Notes: generated by a model from the letters alone, not told the origin. 64,000 bases of DNA from Candidatus Mediterraneibacter faecavium (GCA_019119995.1 DWVY01000004.1:1-64000); one strand, 5' to 3'. Positions 43,844 through 53,293 are shown, counted from the first letter of the stretch. Program-made: numbers and translations.

Positions 43844-43967
43844 ACCCTTGACAGCACACAAAAGCAATGCTCTGAACGCCTTATCGACGGCGAAGAACTC
43901 AGGAACAGGCTGGTTTCTCCGTCTGGGTCACAGCATTGTAGCATTGCTTTTATGTGCCATCAAGGGT
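43844..43967. repeat. long imperfect inverted repeat inside the IS
   Basis: Arms of 28 bases, 43844-43871 and 43940-43967 (AAAGCAATGCT / AGCATTGCTTTT core, outer ACCCTTGA / TCAAGGGT), separated by 68 bases. It lies beyond the transposase stop, so it could act as a terminator-like barrier or as a subterminal transposase site. Confidence 0.7.
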
Positions 43968-44010
43968 AAATCCCTCCGGGATGGCTGAGTTGTTATCTCC
44001 GGCTCTGAAT

Positions 44011-45480
44011 CTAGGAACAGACTTCGCTTCCTGCCTGAGACTTTTGCATCTGAAGGATCGTCTGCTGGCCCAGGAAGATGAGCAGCTGCCACTTGCCGGG
44101 CATGTTGTCAGCATTTTCCAGATGTTCTACTTTATTGAGAACACGATAGCTGTTGTGCTGATGTGGCCTGAGGAAGTTATAATAAGCGACCCAGAGGGCA
44201 ACATTGTAGTTGGCACCTTCATAGTTGTCATAGCCGCAGGTGATGCGGTAGGAGGCTTTAAACGTACGGTTGAGACGCTCGATCATCTGTTTGAAAGGGC
44301 GGAACTCCTTGGAGACTTCGTCCTCGTTAGTAAGCCCGATGACCTGGGTGATATCAAAACGGAACTTCTCACCGAATTGATGGAAGAACTGCTGTGCTGC
44401 GAGAGGATAGGCGCTGTACCCATCGGCAATAAAGCGGAAGTTTTCCGGCAGTTCTTTCAACTTGCGGAAAGCCATGCGCATGGCAAGTATACAGGGACCG
44501 ACACTCCGGTTGTCAGAGACCTGATAGCCAAGGATCGAACGGGATACCGCATCCATGATGAACCAGATGTATCCTTTGACCCCGCGGACTTTGATGTAAG
44601 TTTCATCGGCAACGAAGGTGGTTCCGCTTTTATAGTCATAGTTGTCAACGAAAGGCTTGATGACAAGGGCGGCAGTCCTGGCATAGTTGGCAACCTGCTG
44701 GTGGGAGATCCGGATGTTGTAAAGATCTTTGAGAGCCTCAGAGGTCTTGCGCAGGGAGAGTCCGAGATTGACATGGAAAGTCAGGCAGAGCCCCATGACA
44801 TGGGCGTTGTGGCGGCTGAATTTCAACGAAGAAGCATTCTTTGGAAGGGAGTTTAGATCCATGCGGAAGAAATCCACAGTGAATTCACGGTAGATATAAT
44901 GGAGTTTGTATTTATTTTTGCCATATGCCTCCTTGAGATGTTCAGGATCCACTTTTTTAAGGTTGTGGAGATAGTAAGAGCATTTCGGGTTTACACACTT
45001 ATGCAGGATAAAAAATTTCCGGTCCTTTTTGGGGACGAGAGCGTTCCCGCAGTGGGGACAGCGCAGCTTCATGGAGGAGAAACGGTTATCCTGCTGTGAG
45101 AACTTTGCGTCACAGACCTTGCAGGAGAGCTGTCCTTTGGATCCGTTGTTCTTGTAAAGATAGGGCTTTGGAGCCTGACAGCGGGGGCAGGTACAGTCAT
45201 CGGGGATGTCACATTCGGAACGACGGCTGATGGGACGGATCTTCTTTTTGTAACGTTTTTCAAAGTAAGGGATCAGTTCTATGTAAGTCCAGTCCTGGCG
45301 GAAATCCGTGATCAAAGGAAGTTCATCAATCTTGTACTTCTGGTATTTCGGGGAATGGGAGTCATCAAACGCCCACTGCTTGAGTGGGATATATCTGCAG
45401 ATAAAATTTAATAACCAGCAATTCATCTGATAAAGGTATTGAATGATGGTGAGAAGATAAAGTATAATGTCCATGAGCAT
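44011..45480 (-). CDS. IS transposase, DDE_Tnp_IS240-like
   Basis: This 489-residue protein has two zinc-ribbon motifs in the N-terminal half (CTCPRCQAPKPYLY...CKVC and LRCPHCGNAL...CVNPKC), then a helical DNA-binding region, then a DDE core: Asp in FVADETYIKV, Asp in FIADGYSAYP and Glu in QMIERLNRTFK. AGGAG precedes the start on the reverse strand. Met 45474 has better spacing than Met 45480. It is larger than ordinary IS6 transposases because of the zinc-ribbon part. Family beyond this level is uncertain. It appears complete, so the element may still move. Confidence 0.85.
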   Translation of the reverse strand: MLMDIILYLLTIIQYLYQMNCWLLNFICRYIPLKQWAFDDSHSPKYQKYKIDELPLITDFRQDWTYIELIPYFEKRYKKKIRPISRRSECDIPDDCTCPRCQAPKPYLYKNNGSKGQLSCKVCDAKFSQQDNRFSSMKLRCPHCGNALVPKKDRKFFILHKCVNPKCSYYLHNLKKVDPEHLKEAYGKNKYKLHYIYREFTVDFFRMDLNSLPKNASSLKFSRHNAHVMGLCLTFHVNLGLSLRKTSEALKDLYNIRISHQQVANYARTAALVIKPFVDNYDYKSGTTFVADETYIKVRGVKGYIWFIMDAVSRSILGYQVSDNRSVGPCILAMRMAFRKLKELPENFRFIADGYSAYPLAAQQFFHQFGEKFRFDITQVIGLTNEDEVSKEFRPFKQMIERLNRTFKASYRITCGYDNYEGANYNVALWVAYYNFLRPHQHNSYRVLNKVEHLENADNMPGKWQLLIFLGQQTILQMQKSQAGSEVCS

Positions 45481-45645
45481 TGGCTCCTTTCGGGGATGTT
45501 GGTTTGGCGATTGACATTATACCAGAAAAGGGAGGTCAATGCTCTTTTTATTTGCAAACCTCCGAAAATCAAGGTAAAACGTAACTTTTACAATAAAAAA
45601 AGATGTAGTTTTGACACTACCTTTCAGAAAAGGAAGGAAAAATCA

Positions 45646-47316
45646 ATGGATAAAAAATGGTGGAAAGAAAGCGTAGTATATCAGATCTATCCGAGAAGTT
45701 TTAAAGACAGTAACGGGGACGGGATCGGCGATCTGAACGGCATCACGGAGAAGCTGGATTACCTGAAAGAACTGGGGATCGACGTGATCTGGCTCTCCCC
45801 GGTCTACCAGTCGCCCAACGACGACAACGGCTACGACATCAGCGATTACTGCGCGATCATGAAAGAGTTCGGTACAATGGATGACTACGACAGGATGCTC
45901 GCGGAAGCGCATAAGCGGGGCATCCGTATCGTCATGGATCTTGTGGTAAACCACACTTCGGACGAACATAAATGGTTTATCGAGAGCCGCAGCTCAAAGG
46001 AGAATCCGTACAGGGATTACTATATCTGGCGCCCTGCCAAAGACGGAAAGGAACCGAACAACTGGGGCTCCTGCTTCTCAGGCTCCGCATGGGAATATGA
46101 CAGCACGACCGATATGTATTATCTTCACCTCTTCTCGAAAAAGCAGCCGGATCTGAACTGGGATAACCCGAAGGTGAGAAGAGAAGTATTCGACATGATG
46201 AACTGGTGGCTGGACAAGGGCGTGGACGGATTCCGCATGGATGTGATCAGTCTTATCTCCAAGGATCAGACATTTCCGGACGGAGCGCCGGGCATCAACG
46301 GCTACGCAAGCTTCAACGAGCCCGCCAACGGCCCCCATGTCCACGAATATCTTCAGGAGATGCGAAGAGAAGTGCTGGACGGCAGGGATACCCTCACCGT
46401 AGGAGAGTGTTCCGGCGTCACGCTGGAAGAGGCAAAAAAATATGCCCGGAGCGACGGGAAAGAACTGAATATGGTATTCCAGTTCGAACACATGGATGTG
46501 GACGCCGACGGCTCGAATAAATGGTCGGATAAGAAGATGGATCTGCGCGACCTGAAATCAATCCTGACAAAATGGCAGAAAGGACTTGATACCATCGCGT
46601 GGAACAGCCTGTTCTGGGAGAATCACGATCAGCCCCGCTCTGTCTCAAGATTCGGTGACGACGGCGAGTACCGGGAACTGTCCGCCAAAATGCTGGCTAC
46701 CTGTCTCCATATGATGCAGGGGACTCCGTATGTCTATCAGGGCGAGGAGCTCGGCATGACAAATGTTCCGTTCAAAAATATCTCCGACTTCCGCGACCTT
46801 GACAGTATCAACGCTTATCACGAACTGGTCGGACAGGGCGTGTTCACAGAAGAAGAAATGATGAAATACCTGCGGTATAAAAGCCGGGATAACGCCCGCA
46901 CGCCGTTCCAGTGGGATGATACGGAAAATGCAGGCTTTACGACAGGAACACCGTGGATCATGGTGAATCCGAACTACAAAGAGATCAACGCCAAAGACCA
47001 GATGGAAAGAGCGGACTCCGTCTTCCATTATTACCAGAAGCTGATCTGGCTCAGAAAAGAGCATGAGATCATCGTGTACGGAAGTTATGACCTGCTCCTG
47101 CCGGATGATAAAGAACTGTATGTATACACACGTACACTCGGAAGCGAGAAACTGCTCGTTGTGTGCAATTTCTATGGAAATACACGGCCAATGGAACTTC
47201 CGGAAGGATGGACGCAGGAAGGCGCGGAGCTTCTGATCGGAAATTACGGCGATATCTCCTGCAGAGAGAATACGGTAACGGTGCGGCCCTATGAGGCATT
47301 TGTCCTTAAAATATAA
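45646..47316 (+). CDS. oligo-1,6-glucosidase, GH13_31 subfamily
   Basis: This 556-residue cytoplasmic enzyme has the nucleophile Asp in GFRMDVIS, the acid Glu in TVGECSGV and the third Asp in WENHDQPRSVSRFG. The Val after the nucleophile is the residue associated with alpha-1,6 activity in this subfamily, in contrast to Ala in the paralogue at 23575-25248. AAGGAAGG precedes ATG 45646. The IS end lies just 25 bases upstream, so the natural promoter has probably been displaced. It would hydrolyse isomaltose or similar glucans. Confidence 0.92.
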   Translation: MDKKWWKESVVYQIYPRSFKDSNGDGIGDLNGITEKLDYLKELGIDVIWLSPVYQSPNDDNGYDISDYCAIMKEFGTMDDYDRMLAEAHKRGIRIVMDLVVNHTSDEHKWFIESRSSKENPYRDYYIWRPAKDGKEPNNWGSCFSGSAWEYDSTTDMYYLHLFSKKQPDLNWDNPKVRREVFDMMNWWLDKGVDGFRMDVISLISKDQTFPDGAPGINGYASFNEPANGPHVHEYLQEMRREVLDGRDTLTVGECSGVTLEEAKKYARSDGKELNMVFQFEHMDVDADGSNKWSDKKMDLRDLKSILTKWQKGLDTIAWNSLFWENHDQPRSVSRFGDDGEYRELSAKMLATCLHMMQGTPYVYQGEELGMTNVPFKNISDFRDLDSINAYHELVGQGVFTEEEMMKYLRYKSRDNARTPFQWDDTENAGFTTGTPWIMVNPNYKEINAKDQMERADSVFHYYQKLIWLRKEHEIIVYGSYDLLLPDDKELYVYTRTLGSEKLLVVCNFYGNTRPMELPEGWTQEGAELLIGNYGDISCRENTVTVRPYEAFVLKI

Positions 47317-47399
47317 TAGTTTTATTTGTCATAAGCGGCTGATTCGTGTATACTTACACAGGATACTTCCGTAAAAAGCAGCAGAGAACAGGAGGAGCA

Positions 47400-49265
47400 A
47401 TGCGTAAATTAGCCTTAAGTGATGAAATATTATTAAGCATAGAAAAGCCCGCCCGATACATCGGAGGCGAGGTCAATTCTGTAATGAAGGACCAAGATGA
47501 AGTGGACATCCGCTTTGCTATGTGTTTTCCGGACGTCTACGAGATCGGCATGTCCCATCTGGGCATCCAGATCCTCTACGACATGTTCAACCGCAGGGAG
47601 GACACATGGTGCGAACGTGTCTACTCGCCATGGCTTGATATGGACAAGGTCCTGAGAGAAAAGGATATCCCGCTCTTTGCGCTGGAATCCCAGGATCCGG
47701 TGCGGGATTTCGATTTTCTCGGCATTACGATCCAGTTCGAGATGTGCTATACCAATATCCTGCAGATCCTCGACTTAAGCCACATCCCGCTCCATGCGTC
47801 TGACCGGACAGAAGAGGATCCTATCGTGATCGGCGGCGGACCGTGCGCGTACAATCCGGAGCCGCTGGCAGAGTTCTTTGATATCTTCTATATCGGAGAG
47901 GGTGAGACGGTTTACGATGAGCTTCTCGACACATATAAGGAATGGAAGAAGTCCGGCGCATCAAGGAAGGAGTTCCTGCGCCAGGCAGCCCGGATCGAGG
48001 GGCTCTATGTACCGCAGTTTTATGATGTGACATACAACGAAGACGGCACGATCGGATCCTTTGTTCCCAACGATCCCGCGGCTCCTGCGAAAGTGAGGAA
48101 GCAGGTAGTCATGGATGTGACCGATGCTTCTTATCCGATGAAGCCGGTCGTTCCCTATATCAAAGCCACGCAGGACAGAGTCGTGCTTGAGATCCAGAGG
48201 GGATGTATCCGCGGCTGCCGTTTCTGTCAGGCGGGGATGATCTACCGTCCGACCAGAGAGCGCAGTGTGGAGACGCTGAAAGAATACGCGCGTACAATGC
48301 TCAAGAACACGGGGCATGAAGAGATATCCTTAAGTTCTTTAAGCTCCAGCGACTATTCGAAACTGAACGAGCTTGTCACCTTCCTGATCGACGAGTTCAA
48401 GGACAAAGGGATCAACATTTCGCTCCCGTCCCTGCGCATCGACGCATTCTCCCTTGACGTCATGAGCAAGGTGCAGGATGTAAGGAAGAGCAGTCTCACA
48501 TTTGCCCCCGAGGCAGGCTCCCAGCGGATGCGCGATGTGATCAACAAGGGACTTACAGAAGAGGAGATCATAACCGGCGCAGGACAGGCTTTCGAGGGCG
48601 GCTGGACGAAAGTGAAGCTCTATTTCATGCTGGGGCTTCCGACCGAGACGGAAGAAGATATGAAAGAGATCGCCCGGCTTTCCGACCGGGTGGCGCGCAG
48701 GTATTACGAGATCCCGAAGGAGCAGCGGCACGGGAAATGCCAGATCACGGCAAGTTCTTCGTTCTTTGTACCGAAGCCGTTCACGCCGTTCCAGTGGGCA
48801 TCCATGTATACAGCAGAAGAGTACGACCGCAGAGCGCACATCGTAAATGATGAATTCCGCGGACAGCTCAACCGCAAGAGCCTGAAATACAACTGGCACG
48901 ACGCGCAGGTGACTGTTCTTGAAGGCGTCATGGCAAGAGGCGACCGCAGGATCGCGCCTGTGATCGAAGAAGCGTACCGTCTGGGCTGTCTCTTTGACTC
49001 GTGGACAGAGACATTCCGCAATGATCTCTGGATGGAGGCATTTGAGAATACAAATGTGGATATCTCTTTCTACAATCAGCGTGTGCGTGGAAAAGATGAG
49101 ATCTTCCCATGGGATTTTATCGATATCGGTGTGAGCCGCTCTTTCCTCTATCGGGAGTGGGAGCGTGCAATGAATGAGACTGTGACTCCAAACTGCCGGG
49201 AGAAATGTTCCGGCTGCGGGGCAGCAGGTTTCGGAGGAGGTGTCTGCTATGAAGGCAAGAATTAA
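47400..49265 (+). CDS. B12-binding-type radical SAM protein, TIGR03960 family
   Basis: This 621-residue protein has an N-terminal B12-binding-like region (~20-200; FAMCFPDVYEIGMSHLGIQI) followed by a radical SAM core with the cluster motif RGCIRGCRFCQAG (C-x3-C-x2-C) near residue 280, and a Cys-rich tail (CREKCSGCGAAGFGGGVC). GGAGGAG precedes ATG 47400. In Clostridia it forms a fixed set with the next gene, RNase G and L21, suggesting a role in RNA or ribosome modification. Substrate not established. It overlaps the next gene by 17 bases. Confidence 0.9.
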   Translation: MRKLALSDEILLSIEKPARYIGGEVNSVMKDQDEVDIRFAMCFPDVYEIGMSHLGIQILYDMFNRREDTWCERVYSPWLDMDKVLREKDIPLFALESQDPVRDFDFLGITIQFEMCYTNILQILDLSHIPLHASDRTEEDPIVIGGGPCAYNPEPLAEFFDIFYIGEGETVYDELLDTYKEWKKSGASRKEFLRQAARIEGLYVPQFYDVTYNEDGTIGSFVPNDPAAPAKVRKQVVMDVTDASYPMKPVVPYIKATQDRVVLEIQRGCIRGCRFCQAGMIYRPTRERSVETLKEYARTMLKNTGHEEISLSSLSSSDYSKLNELVTFLIDEFKDKGINISLPSLRIDAFSLDVMSKVQDVRKSSLTFAPEAGSQRMRDVINKGLTEEEIITGAGQAFEGGWTKVKLYFMLGLPTETEEDMKEIARLSDRVARRYYEIPKEQRHGKCQITASSSFFVPKPFTPFQWASMYTAEEYDRRAHIVNDEFRGQLNRKSLKYNWHDAQVTVLEGVMARGDRRIAPVIEEAYRLGCLFDSWTETFRNDLWMEAFENTNVDISFYNQRVRGKDEIFPWDFIDIGVSRSFLYREWERAMNETVTPNCREKCSGCGAAGFGGGVCYEGKN

Positions 49266-50052
49266 ATTCAGAAAATACGGTGCCCTGAAGTTTATCGGAC
49301 ACCTTGACGTGATGCGTTACTTCCAGAAAGTGATGCGCAGGGCGGACATCCCCATCGCCTTTACGGGCGGGTTCAGCCCCCACATGATCATGTCTTTCGC
49401 CAGTCCTCTCGGGATCGGTCTTGAGAGCGACGGGGAATACCTGGATATCGAGCTCACAGAACCGATTGCAAGCCGTGAAGCCGTCCGGAGGATGAATGAA
49501 GCCGGCGTGGAGGGCATCGAGGTGCTCAGTCTCCGGCAGATCGCGGAAGAGAAGAAGATGACCGGCATGACGATCCTCGCCGCGGCTGATTATCTGATCA
49601 CCCCGAAGCAGGAGATCCTGCCGGAGAGCGGCTCTGCAGAGGACAGCTCTGCAAACCGTCTCTCCACTGGCTGGAAAGAGCAGTTCCGTGATTTTATGGG
49701 GCAGAGAGAGATCCGCGTCATGAAACAGACAAAGCGGAGCGAACGGGAAGTCGACCTGCGCCCGCTGATCTATGACTGGGAGTTTCGAGGCGGCTCGATC
49801 TTTATCCGTGTTGCCGCAGGAAGTGCCGAGAACTTAAAGCCCGACCTTGTCATGGATACATTCCTGAGATCTGCCGGCTCTGTCTCTGCGAACGCGGAAG
49901 AGACGGATCCGGCAGAGGCAGACTCCGCTGTCTCTCAGTCATTAAACGGACAGTCTTTTACTTACAGGCGCCTTGAAATGTATGCAGATACAGGGAAAGA
50001 CGGCATGAGAAATCTTGTTACACTGGAGTCTCTCGGAGGTGAAATCCATTGA
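49249..50052 (+). CDS. TIGR03936/DUF2344 radical SAM-associated protein
   Basis: This 267-residue protein starts KARIKFRKYGALKFIGHLDV and MRYFQKVMRRADIPIAFTGG, the hallmark of DUF2344. It pairs with the TIGR03960 radical SAM protein, to which it is fused in some species. GGAGGAGG lies within the end of the upstream gene, eight bases before ATG 49249. It overlaps the RNase G start by four bases. The exact chemistry is unknown. Confidence 0.9.
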   Translation: MKARIKFRKYGALKFIGHLDVMRYFQKVMRRADIPIAFTGGFSPHMIMSFASPLGIGLESDGEYLDIELTEPIASREAVRRMNEAGVEGIEVLSLRQIAEEKKMTGMTILAAADYLITPKQEILPESGSAEDSSANRLSTGWKEQFRDFMGQREIRVMKQTKRSEREVDLRPLIYDWEFRGGSIFIRVAAGSAENLKPDLVMDTFLRSAGSVSANAEETDPAEADSAVSQSLNGQSFTYRRLEMYADTGKDGMRNLVTLESLGGEIH

Positions 50053-51239
50053 AACGAAAGCTTCTGATCGAAAAAAGAGACGGCAGAATACGGACTTACT
50101 TTCTTGAAAATGATGATATCGTCGAGATCCACAGTTCTCCCGCATCCGGCGGGGAAGAAGACAGGCACCGGCTGGGGGATATCTACATCGGCAAGGTCAG
50201 CAATATTGTCCCCAACATCGGCGCAGCCTTCATCGAGATCGAGAAGGGCGTAAACTGCTACTACGATATGAAAGACGCAGCTTCCGCCATATTTACACAC
50301 AGATCAGGGAAAAAGCCGTTATGTATCGGCGACGAGCTGGTCGTTCAGATCAGCCGCGAAGCGATCAAGACGAAAGCCCCCACTGTGACAGGCAATCTCA
50401 GCTTTACCGGAAGATATGCCGTGCTGACGCACGGGAACACGCGGATCGGCGTCTCCTCGAAGATCCCGAAGTCTTTAAGAGACACGTATAAGAAAGAACT
50501 GGGCGGCCTTCAGAACGATGAGTTCGGCATCATTGTCCGCACAAATGCAAAGGACGCTCCTTTTGAGGATGTAACAGATGAGATCAGCGCGCTGAAAGAT
50601 GAGTATTACAATCTCATCCGCACGGCTCAGACAAGAGTATGCTTTTCCTGTCTGAAATCCGCTCCGCCGTCATACATAGCGGATCTGAAAAACGTATACA
50701 TGGACGGTATGGAAGCCATCATAGTCGGGGATAAAGATTTGTATACACGTATACGTTTGTTTTTCCAGTCCGAACTTCCTGAGAAAGCAGGGCTTCTGAA
50801 ACTCTATGATGATCCGTCCTTTCCGCTCGATAAGCTTTACGGCACACAGACGATACTCGACAGGGCGCTCATGGAACGGGCATGGCTGAAGACCGGCGGA
50901 TATCTGATCATACAGCCCACGGAAGCGCTGACCGTGATTGACGTCAATTCCGGAAAGAATACATCGAAGAAGGACAGCGAAGAAGGCGCCCTGAAAGTAA
51001 ATCTTGAAGCGGCCAGGGAAGCTGCCCGCCAGATCCGGCTCCGCAATCTGTCCGGGATCATCCTTGTAGATTTTATTAATCAAAAGAGTGAGGAGAACAC
51101 GCAGAAACTGCTGCATGAGTTCAAATACTGTCTGGCGCAGGATCCCATCCAGACTACGCTCGTCGATATGACAGCGCTCGGCCTTGTAGAAGTCACAAGG
51201 AAAAAAATACGGCGCCCTCTGTATGAAGAAGAACGGTAG
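50049..51239 (+). CDS. rng: ribonuclease G/E family protein
   Basis: This 396-residue endoribonuclease has an S1-like N-terminal part (GDIYIGKVSNIVPNIGAAFIEI) and the catalytic DNase I-like subdomain with metal-binding Asp residues in TVIDVNSGKN and ILVDFINQ. It ends soon after EVTRKKIRRPLYEEER, so the zinc-link CPxCxG element that joins dimers in E. coli RNase E/G is absent. TTG is used as start behind GGAGG and is coupled to the upstream stop. It should process or degrade RNA, in line with the L21/L27 genes downstream. Confidence 0.9.
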   Translation: MKRKLLIEKRDGRIRTYFLENDDIVEIHSSPASGGEEDRHRLGDIYIGKVSNIVPNIGAAFIEIEKGVNCYYDMKDAASAIFTHRSGKKPLCIGDELVVQISREAIKTKAPTVTGNLSFTGRYAVLTHGNTRIGVSSKIPKSLRDTYKKELGGLQNDEFGIIVRTNAKDAPFEDVTDEISALKDEYYNLIRTAQTRVCFSCLKSAPPSYIADLKNVYMDGMEAIIVGDKDLYTRIRLFFQSELPEKAGLLKLYDDPSFPLDKLYGTQTILDRALMERAWLKTGGYLIIQPTEALTVIDVNSGKNTSKKDSEEGALKVNLEAAREAARQIRLRNLSGIILVDFINQKSEENTQKLLHEFKYCLAQDPIQTTLVDMTALGLVEVTRKKIRRPLYEEER

Positions 51240-51255
51240 TTTTCACATTTTTCCG

Positions 51256-51284
51256 TTTACAACCGGTAAATACAGCGTTATAAT
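51256..51284 (+). promoter_or_regulatory. promoter of aspartate kinase gene
   Basis: -35 TTTACA 51256-51261, 17 bases, -10 TATAAT 51279-51284. A leader of about 125 bases follows. CCCGCA and TGCGGG in it could pair, but I recognise no riboswitch. Confidence 0.75.
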
Positions 51285-51416
51285 ATGGAGTCGAGAGCGC
51301 CCGCACAGAGACATGCAGATAACATCGTGGTATTTTTCTGCACCGGATGCGGGACGGACTGTTTCGTAATGACAGATTATTATAATGAAGAGACACAATT
51401 GGAGGAAGTGAAAGAA

Positions 51417-52736
51417 ATGAAGAAAGTGGTTAAGTTCGGCGGAAGTTCTCTGGCTAACGCTGATCAGTTTAAAAAGGTCGGCGCTATCATCGGCGGGGAC
51501 GAGTCCAGAAGATATGTGGTGCCGTCGGCTCCCGGAAAGCGCTTTTCCAGCGATATCAAAGTGACAGATATGCTCTATGCCTGCTATGAGGCGGCTGCGG
51601 GCGGCTCAGACTTTACAGAGCAGCTTGATCAGATCAAAGAGCGCTATCAGGAGATCATCGACGGGCTGGATCTTTCCTTTTCACTGGATAAAGATTTTGA
51701 AAAGATCCGCGAAGATTTCAGCAGTCAGGCCGGACAGAATTATGCTGCGTCCCGCGGCGAATTCCTGAACGGAAAAGTAATGGCTGCCTACCTTGGTTTT
51801 GATTTTGTCGATGCGGCGGAGGTTGTCCGTTTCGATGACGACGGATCATTCAATGCGGACGTCACAAACGATCTTCTCTCTGAGAAGCTGAAAGATAAGC
51901 ATACCGCAGTGATCCCGGGATTCTACGGCGCAAAGGCTGACGGGGAGGTTGTGACATTTTCCCGCGGCGGTTCTGATATCACAGGTTCGCTGGTAGCTCT
52001 TGCGGTCGGAGCAGATCTCTATGAGAACTGGACAGACGTATCCGGATTCCTGATCGCAGATCCGAGGATCGTCAAGAACCCGAAATCGATCGAGACGATC
52101 ACCTACAAAGAGCTGCGCGAGCTGTCCTACATGGGAGCCAGCGTACTTCACGAGGATGCGATCTTCCCGGTACGCAAGGCGGGCATCCCGATCAATATCC
52201 GCAATACGAACAAGCCGGAAGACAAAGGTACTCTTATCGTCGAAAGCACATGCCGCAAGCCGAAATACACGATCACAGGTATTGCCGGCACAGACGGCTT
52301 TGCCGCGATCACTGTTGAAAAAGCAATGATGAACTCCGAGGTCGGCTTCTGCCGGAAAGTACTTCAGGTGTTTGAAGATAACGGAGTATCGATCGAACAT
52401 ATGCCGTCCGGCATCGACACAATGTCGATTTTTGTAAACAAAGACTCTTTTGAAGAAAAGGAGCAGAAAATCCTTTCCGATATCAATAAGACTGTAAACC
52501 CGGATCACATCGAGCTTGAATCTGACCTTGCTCTGATCGCTGTCGTAGGTCGCGGAATGAAGTCGACAAGAGGTACTGCCGGAAGGATCTTTTCCGCGCT
52601 GGCTCATGCCCATATCAATGTTAAGATGATCGACCAGGGTTCCAGCGAGCTGAATATCATCATCGGAGTCCGGCACGAAGATTTCAAGGCGGCAATCCGC
52701 GCGCTGTATGAAATTTTTGTCCTTACGCAGATTTAG
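51417..52736 (+). CDS. aspartate kinase
   Basis: This 439-residue enzyme phosphorylates aspartate, the first step to lysine, threonine and methionine. KVVKFGGSSLANADQFKKVG is the kinase start signature, GGSDITGSLVA and ENWTDVSGFLIADPR follow, and two ACT domains occupy about residues 300-439 (KAMMNSEVGFCRKVLQVFED and VGRGMKSTRGTAGRIFSALA) for feedback control. ATG 51417 follows GGAGGAAGTG. It stands as a single gene with its own promoter, inserted between RNase G and rplU. Confidence 0.93.
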   Translation: MKKVVKFGGSSLANADQFKKVGAIIGGDESRRYVVPSAPGKRFSSDIKVTDMLYACYEAAAGGSDFTEQLDQIKERYQEIIDGLDLSFSLDKDFEKIREDFSSQAGQNYAASRGEFLNGKVMAAYLGFDFVDAAEVVRFDDDGSFNADVTNDLLSEKLKDKHTAVIPGFYGAKADGEVVTFSRGGSDITGSLVALAVGADLYENWTDVSGFLIADPRIVKNPKSIETITYKELRELSYMGASVLHEDAIFPVRKAGIPINIRNTNKPEDKGTLIVESTCRKPKYTITGIAGTDGFAAITVEKAMMNSEVGFCRKVLQVFEDNGVSIEHMPSGIDTMSIFVNKDSFEEKEQKILSDINKTVNPDHIELESDLALIAVVGRGMKSTRGTAGRIFSALAHAHINVKMIDQGSSELNIIIGVRHEDFKAAIRALYEIFVLTQI

Positions 52737-52758
52737 GAAAAACGGAGAATATTTAAAA

Positions 52759-53178
52759 ATGAATATCCTGTTCTTTTTAAAACCGAAAAACGAAGTCGCA
52801 TATGTATACGACTACGGCACACTCCGGCAGGTGCTGGAGACAATGGAATATCATAAATATGCCTCCATCCCCATGTTGAACAAGGCAGGGGAGTATGTCG
52901 GAACGATCACGGAAGGCGATCTCCTCTGGGGGATCAAAAGATATACCAACCTGAATCTAAAGGAAGCCGAGAATATCTTTATCCAGGATTTCCCGCGCAA
53001 AGTGGACTATGCTCCGGTTTCCATAGACTCTGATATGGAAGACCTGATCCGCAAATCCATGGATCAGAACTTTGTCCCTGTCATTGACGACCAGAAAAAG
53101 TTCATCGGGATCGTGACCCGGAAGAGCATCATTGAATATTGTTACGAAAAGCTGAAAAATTTGCCGGAAAACTATTGA
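52759..53178 (+). CDS. CBS-domain pair protein
   Basis: This 139-residue protein consists of two CBS motifs: [20 protein letters not shown] with [10 protein letters not shown], and [20 protein letters not shown] with [10 protein letters not shown]. Such stand-alone pairs bind adenine nucleotides or SAM and act as small regulators. It lies 22 bases after the aspartate kinase stop and is likely co-transcribed. CGGAG is the probable ribosome site. Function not established. Confidence 0.85.
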   Translation: MNILFFLKPKNEVAYVYDYGTLRQVLETMEYHKYASIPMLNKAGEYVGTITEGDLLWGIKRYTNLNLKEAENIFIQDFPRKVDYAPVSIDSDMEDLIRKSMDQNFVPVIDDQKKFIGIVTRKSIIEYCYEKLKNLPENY

Positions 53179-53204
53179 CGGCTCAATTTTTCATATGCTA
53201 TACT
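53175..53204 (+). promoter_or_regulatory. rplU operon promoter
   Basis: -35 TTGACG 53175-53180, overlapping the CBS gene stop, 18 bases, extended -10 TGCTATACT with TATACT at 53199-53204. It drives rplU-prp-rpmA. Confidence 0.8.
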
Positions 53205-53290
53205 ACACTAGTATGCCGCACAGCGAGGTTTTCCAAGTTCTGCAAAATCCGCAGACACCGAAGCTGGCGAGTAATGTTTATAGGAGGTGC
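53205..53290 (+). ncRNA. L21 leader RNA
   Basis: The ~85-base leader between the promoter and rplU includes GCCGCACAGCGAGG and CGCAGACACCGAAGCTGGCG, which fit the structured ribosomal protein L21 leader found in many Firmicutes. It would let free L21 repress its own translation or transcription. AGGAGGTG at the 3' side is the ribosome site. Confidence 0.65.
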
Positions 53291-53293
53291 CAT

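Larger units (their letters stand above)
43746..45621. mobile_element. insertion sequence, 1876 bp, IS240-like DDE transposase
   Basis: Ends carry a perfect 12-bp terminal inverted repeat, GGTAGTGTCAAA, at 43746 and ending at 45621. A single transposase gene runs leftward. No target-site duplication is visible: the flanks are TTTACACA on the left and TTTCAGAA on the right. The left flank is a kinase gene and the right flank is the leader of a GH13 gene, so an IS-adjacent deletion has removed the kinase end. Confidence 0.85.

Noticed and set aside
43954-44856. Rightward open frame inside the IS
   Set aside because: Antisense to the DDE transposase. No domain features.
51285-51416. Leader of the aspartate kinase gene as a lysine riboswitch
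   Set aside because: Too short and without the conserved lysine riboswitch helices. Only a weak CCCGCA/TGCGGG pairing is visible.
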